DNA from: Diatrype stigma
Lineage: Eukaryota > Ascomycota > Sordariomycetes > Xylariales > Diatrypaceae
Reading direction: 5' to 3'
Assembly: GCA_022225965.2 (NCBI GenBank)
Contig: JAKJXP020000011.1
Span: forward strand, 558,001-622,000
DNA: 64,000 nt
Shown here: one piece after another, positions 33,500-44,910 of the stretch
Numbering within the stretch: position 1 is the first letter of the stretch
How the letters are laid out: every line of letters starts with the position of its first letter
The notes under the pieces: generated by a model
What the model saw: only the letters and a program-made list of their open reading frames with translations
Database searches by the model: none
Told to the model about the DNA's origin: nothing
Program-made: the position numbers and the translations under genes

Positions 33500-36400
33500 A
33501 AGCGAAATACTAAGCCATGTCGGCCGATGCTTTAAAAAAGGCCGAACGGCAATTAAAAGGACGCCTTCGAATTATACGGAAAATAAAAACGGGACTTATT
33601 TTGTATGCGTTTAATAATTTTGGCTTCGATAAAAAAAAAGCGGACGAAAAAAAGAAAAACGATATAGCTTTCGTATTAAATAATTCCGAATTATTTATAA
33701 GGCCTATTAAAAAAAAAGCGAAAACGAAGGCAAAAGCGAAAATACTAGCAATAATAATAACGTAACTTAAATAATATAATAAGCATATTATGCTAAATGC
33801 TTCGAATAATTCTTAAATTCCTATATTATTAATATATTTAATGCAGGTTAATAAACGACTTTTAAAATTTTATAGTTATAAAGTTATTATTAATAATTTA
33901 CGGAAAAAGCAAATCTGGAATATTTAATTACGGGAAAATATATATATCGAACGTAATAAATACGTAATAAAATAAAATAACCGATAGAATTAACGATAAG
34001 CGAATTGGATTAAAAGAATTAACGAAGAATTAAAGGAATATAATTTCGTTCGTTTTACGAATCCAGTTAGTTAAACGAATAATGAAGGTTTTATCTTTAG
34101 GCCGTTAAATAGCTTTAATGCCGAATACTTTATCGAATAATATATTACCTAAGCTTTTTATACGAAATAGGGCCACGTAAATAAGCCCGAATTAAAACTT
34201 TTTAATTTTAATATTAAGAATAACCTTTTTTAAAATAAAACTTTAAGATTTATAAACCGTAATGGCATAAGCAATAACGAAAAAAAACTAAATACGTTCG
34301 TAATTAATACTTTTATGAAAGAATTTTTAAAAAAAACGAAAGATAAGCACGGCAATAATATTATCGACGGAAAAAAAAATAAGGCCAGAATATTTAAAAA
34401 ACAATTAAGAAAAGCGGAATATAAAAAAATAAAAGAATTTATTTATCGAAAAAAACGAAAATAATATGGAGATTTTTAATACGTTAATTTAAGCCAGCCT
34501 TTTATATAATTCGACGGATAATTTTTATTATATCGTTTATTAAGCCTTAAGGAATATAAATGTTTTCCGTAAGCATTATACGAACGTTAATACATGTAGA
34601 AAAATACATTTTCAAATTGCCGGCATTACGAAAATTTAATTTATTCCAATCTTGGCCCGCTTTTATAACGCGAATATTAATAATAAACCGATTAAATCGA
34701 TTTATATGCCGGAAATTATAATCGTTAATTGAAACGTTCGTCGTATAAATACGAATAATATCTTTAAAAAAACAAATTCAGTTTTCGTTATAAACGGATC
34801 GAACCGATAACGAATACTTAAAAGCTGCCATATTTCGTACGTATAAAATATCGTACGAATAATAATTAACGTATTCCGAAAAGCAGCCTATTTCGGATTT
34901 TATTAATGCATAATAATATTAAAGCGAATAGTTTTGTTTAAGAAAAAATACGTTGCCCGTTTAAGGATTTTTAATTCCGATACGTCGTTTTTGATATAAT
35001 ATAACGGTTTATCGAAAACGGAAAAAAGCTAATAAAAGTCTTTAAAAAAAATAACGCTAATGCCGTTAAATATGGTATTAACGGGCATATAAGGAAAAAC
35101 TTATTGCAAACGATTATTAATTATAGCCATAAAGCTTAAGCCTATTATGGATTTCTTATCGATAACGAAGTATTTTACGTTTTCGAAATTTTATTGGAAT
35201 TTAATAAAAGCCGTATCGATAAAAGGAACGAATTGTTTTTTACGAATAAAAAAACGAAGAACAAAATAAATGGTTTAACCTTAAATTTCGTTAGCAGTAA
35301 TATTAATAAAAACACTTAAAAAGAAACATATAATTAGCAGCCGAAACGATAAAAAAACGGAATTAATTTATAACGAAAAATAGGATTTAAATAATTAATT
35401 GCAATAGTTATTCGACAAAAGCGAAAAAATAAGATCTTTAATACGAAGAATTTCTTATAGCTTCCGGAATTATCGACGTTTAAAAAAAAAGGCTTACGAT
35501 TAATGCCGTTTAAAATATTTTAATAATAATTAACGTATTAATTAAAAATTAAGCGTTAAACGGGATTTAGGTTATTTTTTAAACTTTCGGGAATATTTTT
35601 CAAAAAAACTTTATCGTATTTAAAAATAATAATACGTTAATAATTAAAATTAAAATCGAATTTATTAAGTTATTTTATAATGCCAATATAGTTATTTTAA
35701 TTATGGTTTTCGTTAATTTCGTAATAACTTAATTTCTTAAATTTATTGGCGAAATACAGATTTCTTTTAAAAAGCATATTAATTAGTTTTGCTTAAGTGC
35801 CGGTAATATTATTTTTTTTAAGCTTAATATTTTTAAATTTATCTTTATCGATAAAGGAAGAAATGTTAATGCCGTAATAATTATTATTTTTATAAATATG
35901 TTTCCGTTAATATGTATCGTAGGTTAAAGTTTAAATATTATAAATAATTTTCTTTATAATAAGAAAATCTTTAACTTTACGAAAAAGATATTAAAGCATT
36001 ATTTTAATACGACAATAATTGTCGTATTTCGTAATATTAGGTTTATATTTCGGAAAATATTGCAATATACGGGGCTTTATATTAAAACGAATGCGGAAAA
36101 AAATATTATTTCAGTTATATAAGGTTAATTATTAAAAGTAAATAACGTTTTTAAATTGCTACGTAATTATACGATTCTTATATTTTATTAAATAACTTCG
36201 TTTAGCCGTAATTTTATTGGCTTCAGTATAAAACGGATTAATTTAATTATATTACGAACGGTAATTTACGGTAATTACGATTCGGAAGAATTAAATTAAC
36301 GGAATATTTAATAGTTAATAATGAATTTCTATATGGAACTAATTTTTTTTATTAAAAAGCTTATTTAATAAACGACAAATTAAAAAAAAGGATTCTTATT

Positions 36401-39400
36401 GGCAAAATAAGGAAAAACCTTAATATAAAGATTTTTAAAGAATTTGGTTTTTACTTTAGCCTTAGCCGTATATTTAATAAGGTATTTCTTAACGGTATAA
36501 ACGTTTATGCAAAAGGCAATATTAAGATTAGCCTTTTAACCGATTATAAAGGCAGAATTATATTAATTAATTCGTTAATCGATTTTTTTTGTTAAAAGAA
36601 ATTAATGCTTTGGATTAAAATTCTTATTAACGGAAAGAATAAGCTATAAAAAACGAAAGAAATAAAAACGATATTAAAGATTGCTAAGGAAAATACCTGC
36701 TTAATTAAATTAATTTAAAGCAGCCTAGCCGAAACCGGAAGCCTTATTACGATAAACCTGGATCCAGGCAGAATTAAAAGTACGTATTTTAAAACGATTT
36801 TTCGACGTAAGTTAATAATCGCGTCGTTATTTTTTTTTTTTACGAAAATAACGGACGAAAATGCAAATATGGATTTAAATACTTAATAACAATTTATTAA
36901 GATAATTCCAAATAAGAAATTACTTTAAAGCAATAATAAACAAAATACGTTATCTTTAAAACCGAATTCCTTAAGGCTTTTAAAGGGAATGGAATTAATA
37001 ACAAAAACATAAAATCCCCAAAATTAAGCGAAAATGTTTCGGGATTTTTCCGATATTATGTCGATTTCGAAAGCAAAACCCTTTTGCCTTTAATTAAAGC
37101 CATAATTATAAAACGTATTGCGATCTTGTTATTCGAATTTATTTTAATAATTTTCGATATAAAATTTAAAACAAATAACGATCTTTATAAAGAAATTAAA
37201 ACGGTAATAAAAATATTGGGCGATAATATAAGGGTTTTATATAACATTTTTTTTAATAAAACGAAATTTCGTAATGCCTTTCGTTTTAATACGTTATTAG
37301 AAATAATTGGGCAAATAACGCATTTAATCGTTTTAATAATAATTAGCGGCATTAAAAATAAAAAAAGGCTAGAATAATTACGAGCGTTAATTATAAAATC
37401 CAATTCGTTTTTTTTATTGTATTAATAAGGACGCATATTTCGAATTTTATAAAAATTCCGAATAATGGAATTAATTAAAGCATTAGTTTCGGTTTATTTT
37501 TTATATATCCGTTACGGATTATTTTCGAAAAAACGACGCAACTTATTAACGATATATTTACGACTATTTTAACGACGTAAAGTATTAACGTAAAAAGAAC
37601 TGTTTTAATTAATATATTATTTTATAAATTTATTAAATATAACGAACGCAAACCGAAAATAACGAAAAAAAACGATCGTTCTTTTATTTAATAACATATT
37701 CGATTTAATTTTTAAAAAAAGGCGGCCTTTTACGTTATATAAAAAATTTATTCGCGCCATTAAGAAAACAAAAGCAGTAAATAATAAAAAAATAACATTA
37801 TTAAATTTATTAATAAGAATTAAACGGAAATCAAGTATTTTTATTCGGCCTTTTATAGCGAATTCCGCCGTATAATTAGTAATACCATTAACGGCAAAAG
37901 CGTATTAACGAAAACGCTCGATTTCCGTACGATTAATTAAAAAATTAAAAACAACAAACCGATCGTATTTATTTATGGCATCGACGAGATTATTATTAAT
38001 AATATTTCTTTTAATACCGGCCATAAATTTATTAATCCGAAATTCGATCGAAATGTCGTTAATAATTAAACCATTTTCGGGAAAACGAAAAAAATTCTTA
38101 TTAAAAATTTCTATAGCATTATTTATATAATTAAGATAATAACGAATAAAATATTTTAATTATAAAAAAATAATATATCGACGTATTTGGAAGTTTTTTT
38201 ATTAAACGTTTCGAAAACGCTTATTAAAAGGAACGATAATAATAATATTAAGGTTTTAAAATAAAAAAGGCAAAACGCGATAAATTTTGTTAATATTACG
38301 AAAAAACGTATAAATATGTTTACGATATCGATATTAAAGTTTACGATATTAACGGATTTCCATAATAACGTAAACCTTTGCAATAAGCATTTTTTTTATT
38401 TAAATAAGTTCCGAAAACTTATTCGAAACGGAACCGAAATTTATATGATTACGAAAGAAATAAAAATGCATAACTTAAAGATTTTAATTTTTTTAACGGC
38501 ATTTGGTATAAACGTTATTATTTAGTTTTATATTAAATTATCGTTTATTATAACGTTTGTATTTCTTTATGTTATACGTAAATATATAATAATTAAATTC
38601 GTTTAAAAACTTCGTATTAACGTTAATTATAACCGATTATCGTAATTGGTTAGCCATAACGTTAAAATCGTTAATATTTATGGGGTCCTATTTAATGCTA
38701 AAATTAAGGAAATTTTAATTAAGCCGAATATTTCGGTTCTTATAAACGGCAATTGCCGTAATAACATAAATAATAAATTAACGAACGGAAATAATAAGAA
38801 TAAGGCTTAAATAAAATGCCAAAAGAAAAAAAAAGAAATAGGAAATAATGAACCAAATAAAAATTACTTATTTATAATACCGTAAATAATCCTATAACGA
38901 TAATATATAGGTTTTTTAATACGGTTAGGTTTTGGGTTAAAATTATTAACGTCGAATATAAACTTAATACGTAGCCTTTTATAATTATTATTTTTATATT
39001 AACGTTATTTCGTAACGAAGTTATTTTTAGTTATTATATCGTAATAATATATATAAATCAAACCATAAGCCTCGAAAAAGGAATTATAAATATTCCGAAC
39101 TTAAATACGAAATACATAATAAACCGAATAAATAAAATAACCGAATTGCAAGCTAAATTTCGGAAAATTAGGATTACCAAAAGGATTATCGAAATCGAAA
39201 CCGAAAAGAAAACGATAATTGCCGGGACCAAAAGAATTATTAGGAAAAAAAAGCTTTTAAGACCGGAAAAACTGCCTTGCTTTTTTTTTAAGGTTTCCAA
39301 AAAAGGCATAAGCGAATGCTTTTCGTTATTACGATAAGTTATATAATAAAATTGCCGAATAATTTCCTGTTCGTATCGAATATCGCGAATCGATAAAGAA

Positions 39401-39936
39401 TTATCCGGATTTTAATTACGGCAAAAAGGGGTTATATAACGTAAGTGGTATTTAATATTTTGAAACGTTCGACGATAAAGCGGAATATATAAACCAGGAA
39501 TAATGGCAACGAAAAATTTAGGCTAAAATAAAAAACGAATAGAAATATGGCTAAAGAATTATTAAAAAAAAGTTTCCAAAAAAGCTATTTCGCGCATAAA
39601 GGGAGTTTTAGCGACGAGATTACGACGATAACGTTATTTCTTAACATAAACGGCCGCATAATTAAAGTATTTTTAAATACCGGAAATTAAGAAATTTTCA
39701 TCGGCTTTTTATTAATAATAAATATTATATTATCGAAATTAACGATCGTAAAGATAATTAAAAACGAAAAGGCGTTTTAAATAAAAACAATTACGGCTAT
39801 AAAAACGGCCGCAAAAACGATTGCGTTTATGGTTACGTTAAAAAGATTTTTTATTACTGCCGAAAGGGAATTCCGAAAAACCGGCGCTAAAATCCATTAT
39901 TAATATTACATAAAGGTTAACGAAAAATACGTTTAA
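33500..39936 (+). mobile_element. Unclassified, heavily mutated coding-like remnant
   Basis: In this 6.4-kb part of the AT-rich block the plus strand keeps longer-than-expected open runs broken by isolated stops. Examples are 33517-33765, 34305-34463 and 37084-37377. Fragments such as TFMKEFLKKTKDKHGNNI and NTCLIKLIQSSLAETGS-like text look like protein, and are strongly Lys/Asn/Ile-biased by the mutation. Near 39650-39720 the frame reads LFLNINGRIIKVFLNTGN, similar to the retropepsin motif with Asp changed to Asn. This suggests at least the 3' part was a retroelement. I cannot name the family; LTRs were not found. Confidence 0.45.
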
Positions 39937-39951
39937 ATATATAAAGAAATA
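39937..39951. repeat. 15-bp direct repeat, left flank of GC-normal insert
   Basis: ATATATAAAGAAATA, repeated exactly at 40307-40321 on the other side of the insert. It is consistent with a target-site duplication, though the sequence is AT-rich and of low complexity. Confidence 0.6.
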
Positions 39952-40306
39952 GCACCGGGCGCACGGGCCACCCCGCACCGCCCCCCCCCCCCCTGCAACC
40001 TACCTTCGCTTACTCAGCACACCGGCACCACACCTAGTGGTGCACACGCCGTACGTTTGCGGCGCGAAGCCGGACCGGCCTCGCGCCACAACCTTTCTTT
40101 TGATTTGACAAATGGCTTTGGGCCTTCCTGTAGCAAGGAGCGGGCAAAGACCGTTTTGGATATCTTTTGTATGTAACCAGAAGAGCGACTTCGGTGCGAA
40201 TCAGTAGGTTTTTCTTCTCGATTTCGGTCTGAGGTTTCCTACTATGCTAGAACTAGACGTACACCGGCATGGCCCTTTGGGCCGTCGACCGCGTAATATC
40301 ATATAT
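39952..40306. mobile_element. 355-bp hairpin-rich insert of normal base composition
   Basis: A sharply bounded segment of ordinary GC content inside the mutated block, flanked by identical 15-bp direct repeats. It begins GCACCGGGCGCACGGG, has a run of 15 C (39979-39993), and ends with a TA-rich tail. Inverted repeats abound. A 13-bp stem with one mismatch lies at 40061-40087 (GGCGCGAAGCCGG...). GGCCC-TTT-GGGCC is at 40271-40283. AGTAGG pairs with CCTACT (40204-40246), and GAAG-AGCGA-CTTC forms a short hairpin. There is no convincing open frame. A SINE-like or other short non-coding insertion, or a piece of organelle DNA, are both possible. Confidence 0.6.
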
Positions 40307-40321
40307 ATATATAAAGAAATA
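40307..40321. repeat. 15-bp direct repeat, right flank of GC-normal insert
   Basis: Second copy of ATATATAAAGAAATA; see 39937-39951. From here the AT-rich mutated sequence resumes to about 41.1 kb, without a recognised gene. Confidence 0.6.
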
Positions 40322-41105
40322 AAATAAAAAATAAAATAAAAATAAACCGGCGATATTTTTATTCGATTAAAGATCCGCGAATTCTTAAATTAACGGCAAT
40401 TTCGAAAATCCTTAATATCGCATTAAACGATATATTTAAGGAAAGGATTAAATAAAAAGAATTAAACGGAAAATTAATGGATTTTAATCGGAAACAAATA
40501 AGCTATATCGATAAAAGCTTTAATTTTATAAAAAAATAAAATATCTTTATAATAACGTTATTAATTTTTGCCGTTTTTATTACAAATCTTTAACGTTATA
40601 AAAAAAATAAATACAATTTTAAATAATAAATTAATTTATGAATTAATTTAATGCGTATAAATCGAAAGCAATAGGCGCGGCAAAAAAATTAATTAATACG
40701 TAATATATAAAAAATTAAAAATAATAATAAATAACTTATAATTTTTAATTCGAAATAATTTTATAATAATATGTTTCGAAATATAAAGAATTAAATTTTA
40801 ATATATAATAAGATATAAAATTAATAGAAAAAATATTATATTCGGATTTTCATTATGAAGTTTTGGAATTTCGGAAAGGAATTTCCTTAAATTCCCTTTT
40901 CGCTTGCGACGGGCTTTTAAAAAAAAAACCCCTTAAGACTTTTTTAGCCTACGGCGCCTGCGTTTTCGGCGAAGCTATATAAATATGTTTTTAATTAATT
41001 ATATTTTTTATTACGCTTAGTTACTTTAAAAAAAGGGCTTTTTTATGGATTTTAATTAAGCAAAGCTCCGCGTTAAATTTTATATTATGAATTTCATATA
41101 GCAAA

Positions 41106-42257
41106 GCTTTGCTAATCATCAAGTGTCCAATATAAATAGACGATCACTGCGTAGTGCGAAGAAAATCAGGAGCCCCTTGGAGGACGCATGAAAAACAGCA
41201 AACCTTGAATGACAATGAAAGTTCGGTCTTTTATTCCCACGAGATTAGGCAATGGGCTTGCATCAAGAATATAATAATCAGTTCGACACACAGTAAACTA
41301 TAGGGATGAGGAAAGGGGGGCTTACCCGCGAAGGGCTGGCTGACACATTTGCCATACGATCGCATAAACTAGTAACAATGCCAACTACATTATCCTTATC
41401 CTCCGATACCACAAGTGCCTATAGTCATGTCTACCTATGTAGTAGATGATGTTGCTGCATTGCTGTTACTTGGCGAGGACTTATTACATACATAATGTAC
41501 ATGATCAGATACCTAGGAATTGGACAATACTCACGAAGTACTCATGCACCAGTAGGGGACTACTGGGCCTGCCAAAGCATGAGCATACGTAACATCAACT
41601 ACATAGTAACTAGATGGCCATTTGGCAGTTGGCAGATGATCTCCTCTGTCCATTTCTCACTCTGTTGCCCTTTCTGGCTGGCCGGTCTCGGGCTTGCAAA
41701 CAATCAGATTGAATCTGGGGCGGTCGGGGATGGCCCTGAGACCCTGAACATGGTTTAGCGATAACCGAGTTAAGTGCCCCATGTTATCACGCGTCAGTGC
41801 TATCACAGCCTACATACAAGGGACTGCCACCAGACTGCCCACACCATGCAGCGTGCCATGCAGCAACCGGCCATTGGACCACCTGACCCTAGCAGCCCTA
41901 GCCAAACAGGGCCCACCTCGCTGGAATTACCGAAAATACCACCCAAGAAACTCTTTCTTAGACAGTCAAGACCCGTCTTCTTGCATGCACTATAACTAAC
42001 CACAACCAACCATCATCATCATTAACACCACCACCAACACCACCGCCAACGCCTACATCCATGTAGCGATAAAGAGCTTTCCCTTAAACAAAGCATTTCT
42101 ATCAGCTGACCCTCAGTCACTCCTTATTCGATCTTACATCGTTATTCTATACCCCCTGTCTCTTTCGGCTGTCGGGGTTGACGTAATCCTAATTTCTATA
42201 TCTTTATTTCAATCTCCTCTACCATCCCTTCGTTTACCCCTTGGTAGGACGTCTTTG
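41106..42257. other. Intergenic region between the AT-rich block and the DMT transporter
   Basis: About 1.15 kb of normal composition with no recognised gene. A CAT/CAC/ACC-rich stretch at 42001-42060 resembles a fungal 5' leader. Confidence 0.5.
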
Positions 42258-44081
42258 ATGTACTCCAAGAACATCAAGCTCTCCAAGTTGCCATCGCCGA
42301 ACTCGATATCGCAGCAAGGACATCGCCCGGGGGCAAGCGGATCCCACACTGGAAGTTCAACCTCAAAAGTCGGCTCGTTCGAGTCTGACGGTGAGCGACA
42401 TCTTGGCGCAGGAGCCTCAGCCACTGCCGAGCCTTCGGATGAGGACACGACTGCCGTAATTGACAGGCGACTTTCAGATGGGGATTGGGATGCCCTGACT
42501 GGCCCCAATTCAGGACACGGCACTAACGACGCTGATGACACATATGAGCACTCTCCCGGCAAGGCTGCAGGGTCAGAGCTAGACTATAAGAACGACGACG
42601 AGAACGATACTGGAGACGACGAAGAAGTCGAAGAAGAGGACGCCGCCATGGCAGACGATATCAGAGCCTCCCTCCTCAAGACGAGCCGGTCTAGCACCCA
42701 CCTACTGAAGAGATCCGACGACGACCGAGGCCGAACGCGCTACAACCACTCCCGGCCCGTCTCACCGCTCCCGCCACCCGTCCAGCACCATCCGACGCGA
42801 CCGCCGATGGTCAGCCGGCGCTCGACGTTCCGCTCGCGGTCGCCCGACACCCAGGCGAAGACGGCGGCGCGCAAGAAGTACTTGTACGCGTCGTTCTTCC
42901 TGGTGGTGTCGCTCGTGTCCTTCTCGGTGCAGACGGAGCTGGCGGCGTACGTGCAGAACCAGCTGGGGTGGAACAAGGCGTACTGCATGCTGTACCTGAC
43001 GCACGGGTCGTGGGCGCTGCTGTGGCCGGCGCAGCTGCTGATCCTGCGCCTGCAGCGGTGGAACACCCCTTGGCCGACCTTCTGGCGCCGCCACGCCTAC
43101 CTGCTGCGCTCGACCGCGCACATGGTGCAGCACCAGAGCCTCGACGTGCCGCGCGCCGCCCTCCAGCGCGGCAGCCCTTGGCCCTACCTCGTCCGCACCA
43201 CCGCCTTCGTCACCAGCGCCCTGACCGTCGCCGGCCTCAGCTGGTACCTCGCCGTCAACCTCACCAGCCCCTCCGACCTGACCGCCATCTACAACTGCAG
43301 CGCCTTCTTCGCCTACGCCTTCAGCGTCCCGCTGCTGGGCGAGCGCATCCGCCTCGACAAGTCCCTCGCCGTGCTCGTCGCCATCGCCGGCGTTCTGGTC
43401 GTCGCGTACGGCGACTCGAAGGACGACGGCAGCTCCGGCTCCGACAACGACGATTCGGGCGCAAACGACGCCACCACGGCCGCGACAGCCGCCAGCGCCC
43501 GCTTCCTCGGAAACATCATCATCGGTGCGGGCAGCGTGCTCTACGGCCTGTACGAGGTGCTGTACAAGCGGTGGGCGTGCCCGCCGGAGGGCGTGTCGGC
43601 GATGCGCGGTACCATCTTCGCCAACGCGTTCGGGTCGTGCATCGGGCTGTTCACGCTCACCGTGCTGTGGGTGCCGCTGCCCATCCTGCACTGGCTCGGC
43701 TGGGAGACGTTCGAGCTGCCGACGGGCGAGACGGCGCTCTGGCTGTGGGTCAGCGTGGTCATGAACGCGACCTTCGCGGGCAGCTTCCTGGTCCTGATCA
43801 GCCTGACGAGCCCCGTGCTGAGCTCCGTCGCCGCGCTCCTGACCATCTTCATCGTCGCCATCGCCGACTGGGTCGTCTTCGGCAAGCGCCTGAGCGGCGC
43901 CGCCATCTCGGGCGGCTGCATGATCGTCGTCGCCTTCGCCGTCCTCAGCTGGAGCACCTGGCGCGAGATGCAGGAGGAGTCGGCCCACAACCACAAGAAG
44001 GCCGACGGCGCCGGCGGCGCGCCCGCGGTCGACTGGAGCAGCGACGACAGCGATGATAAGGATGACGACCGGCTGGACTAG
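42258..44081 (+). CDS. DMT-superfamily (EamA/SLC35F-like) transporter
   Basis: Single-exon 607-aa membrane protein starting at ATG 42258. Residues 1 to about 205 are hydrophilic, acidic and Ser-rich (EDEEVEEED-like run near residue 125), then Arg/Pro-rich: a cytosolic disordered tail. About ten transmembrane helices follow, beginning YLYASFFLVVSLVSFSVQTE. The drug/metabolite-transporter pattern is clear in the end of the first repeat: YNCSAFFAYAFSVPLLGERI, then LAVLVAIAGVLVVAYGD. A second EamA unit follows with NIIIGAGSVLYGLYEVLYKR, then SPVLSSVAALLTIFIVAIADW, then FGKRLSGAAISGG. The related fungal family acts in vacuolar or Golgi membranes; the substrate is not known from sequence. An acidic tail ends the protein. 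Confidence 0.88.
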   Translation: MYSKNIKLSKLPSPNSISQQGHRPGASGSHTGSSTSKVGSFESDGERHLGAGASATAEPSDEDTTAVIDRRLSDGDWDALTGPNSGHGTNDADDTYEHSPGKAAGSELDYKNDDENDTGDDEEVEEEDAAMADDIRASLLKTSRSSTHLLKRSDDDRGRTRYNHSRPVSPLPPPVQHHPTRPPMVSRRSTFRSRSPDTQAKTAARKKYLYASFFLVVSLVSFSVQTELAAYVQNQLGWNKAYCMLYLTHGSWALLWPAQLLILRLQRWNTPWPTFWRRHAYLLRSTAHMVQHQSLDVPRAALQRGSPWPYLVRTTAFVTSALTVAGLSWYLAVNLTSPSDLTAIYNCSAFFAYAFSVPLLGERIRLDKSLAVLVAIAGVLVVAYGDSKDDGSSGSDNDDSGANDATTAATAASARFLGNIIIGAGSVLYGLYEVLYKRWACPPEGVSAMRGTIFANAFGSCIGLFTLTVLWVPLPILHWLGWETFELPTGETALWLWVSVVMNATFAGSFLVLISLTSPVLSSVAALLTIFIVAIADWVVFGKRLSGAAISGGCMIVVAFAVLSWSTWREMQEESAHNHKKADGAGGAPAVDWSSDDSDDKDDDRLD

Positions 44082-44910
44082 GGGCGGCCGGACTGGGTGG
44101 CAGATCTCCTGTATTCCTCGTTCCTGTTCAAGGTCTGGCTGGGCTGGCTGGTTGGGTAGCTTGCGCGCATGCAATTCACTTACTATGTCTACGAGTGAAG
44201 CGATATGTTGTGCAACTGACTACTGGGCCGGCGGGCTGGCGAGAATAGATACCTAGGAGGGGATATAATATACGCGCTAGAGGAATACGTGTTTACAAGG
44301 GGAAAGGGACTCGTGCGGCGTTATAAGGGACTGTGTTACATTCATACATATATACATAAACGGACCGGCGCGCCAAAGGGATGGCGATGGGCGAAATGGG
44401 CGCATGTTGATGTTGGGGCCGAGTCGATCTCGCATCCCCTTTTCATAGATGCGCATGCATGGTTTCGGCATTGGATTGGCAGGTCAACCTACCTATAGAT
44501 AGGATAGGTACTTGCATCTCTTCGTAGAGGTCCGTATCGGTACTCAGGTAACCAGGCCTGGGTCTGTAGATAGCCGGGAGGCTGGCTAATCACTATTTGA
44601 TTTTCCCATCAATACCCTTATCAGGGGCTCTAGTCATGTTGGATCGTCCCAAACATCGTCAGCGACATCGTCAGCGCATGTTTGGGGGGTTTGTCCATTG
44701 CAGAGGATCAGCTTCTTGGCGTGGGTTGCTGAGTGACAACCTGCTGAGATGCCACCGTACGTAACATATGCGCATTCTACCTGTAATTCCAGTGGTTATG
44801 TCTAACTACGTTACACGGTCTAATGGATACCATGGGATAATTATAAACCTTGTCGTCACCATGCTTCAGATCTCCGTCGTCCGGCGCTGTGACCACCGCC
44901 TGGCCATTTT
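44082..44910. other. Intergenic region between convergent genes
   Basis: 830 bp holding the 3' ends of the transporter (plus) and glycosyltransferase (minus) genes. Nothing else recognised. Confidence 0.5.

Larger units (their letters stand above)
23800..41105. repeat. AT-rich, RIP-type mutated block
   Basis: A 17-kb block in which composition changes abruptly to very AT-rich, with dense TA-rich sequence and stop codons in nearly all frames. CpA and TpG are scarce while CpG remains frequent, the expected outcome of repeat-induced point mutation acting on CpA. Former catalytic codons show G-to-A changes (for example Asp to Asn in the reverse transcriptase). The boundaries are given to within about 50 bp. 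It contains a Ty3/gypsy element, AT-rich repeats, a second unclassified remnant and two islands of normal composition. Confidence 0.9.

Noticed and set aside
42762..44174. 470-codon minus-strand open frame over the DMT transporter
   Set aside because: Antisense shadow of GC-rich coding sequence; low-complexity Arg/Gly/Asp/Val content and no domain.
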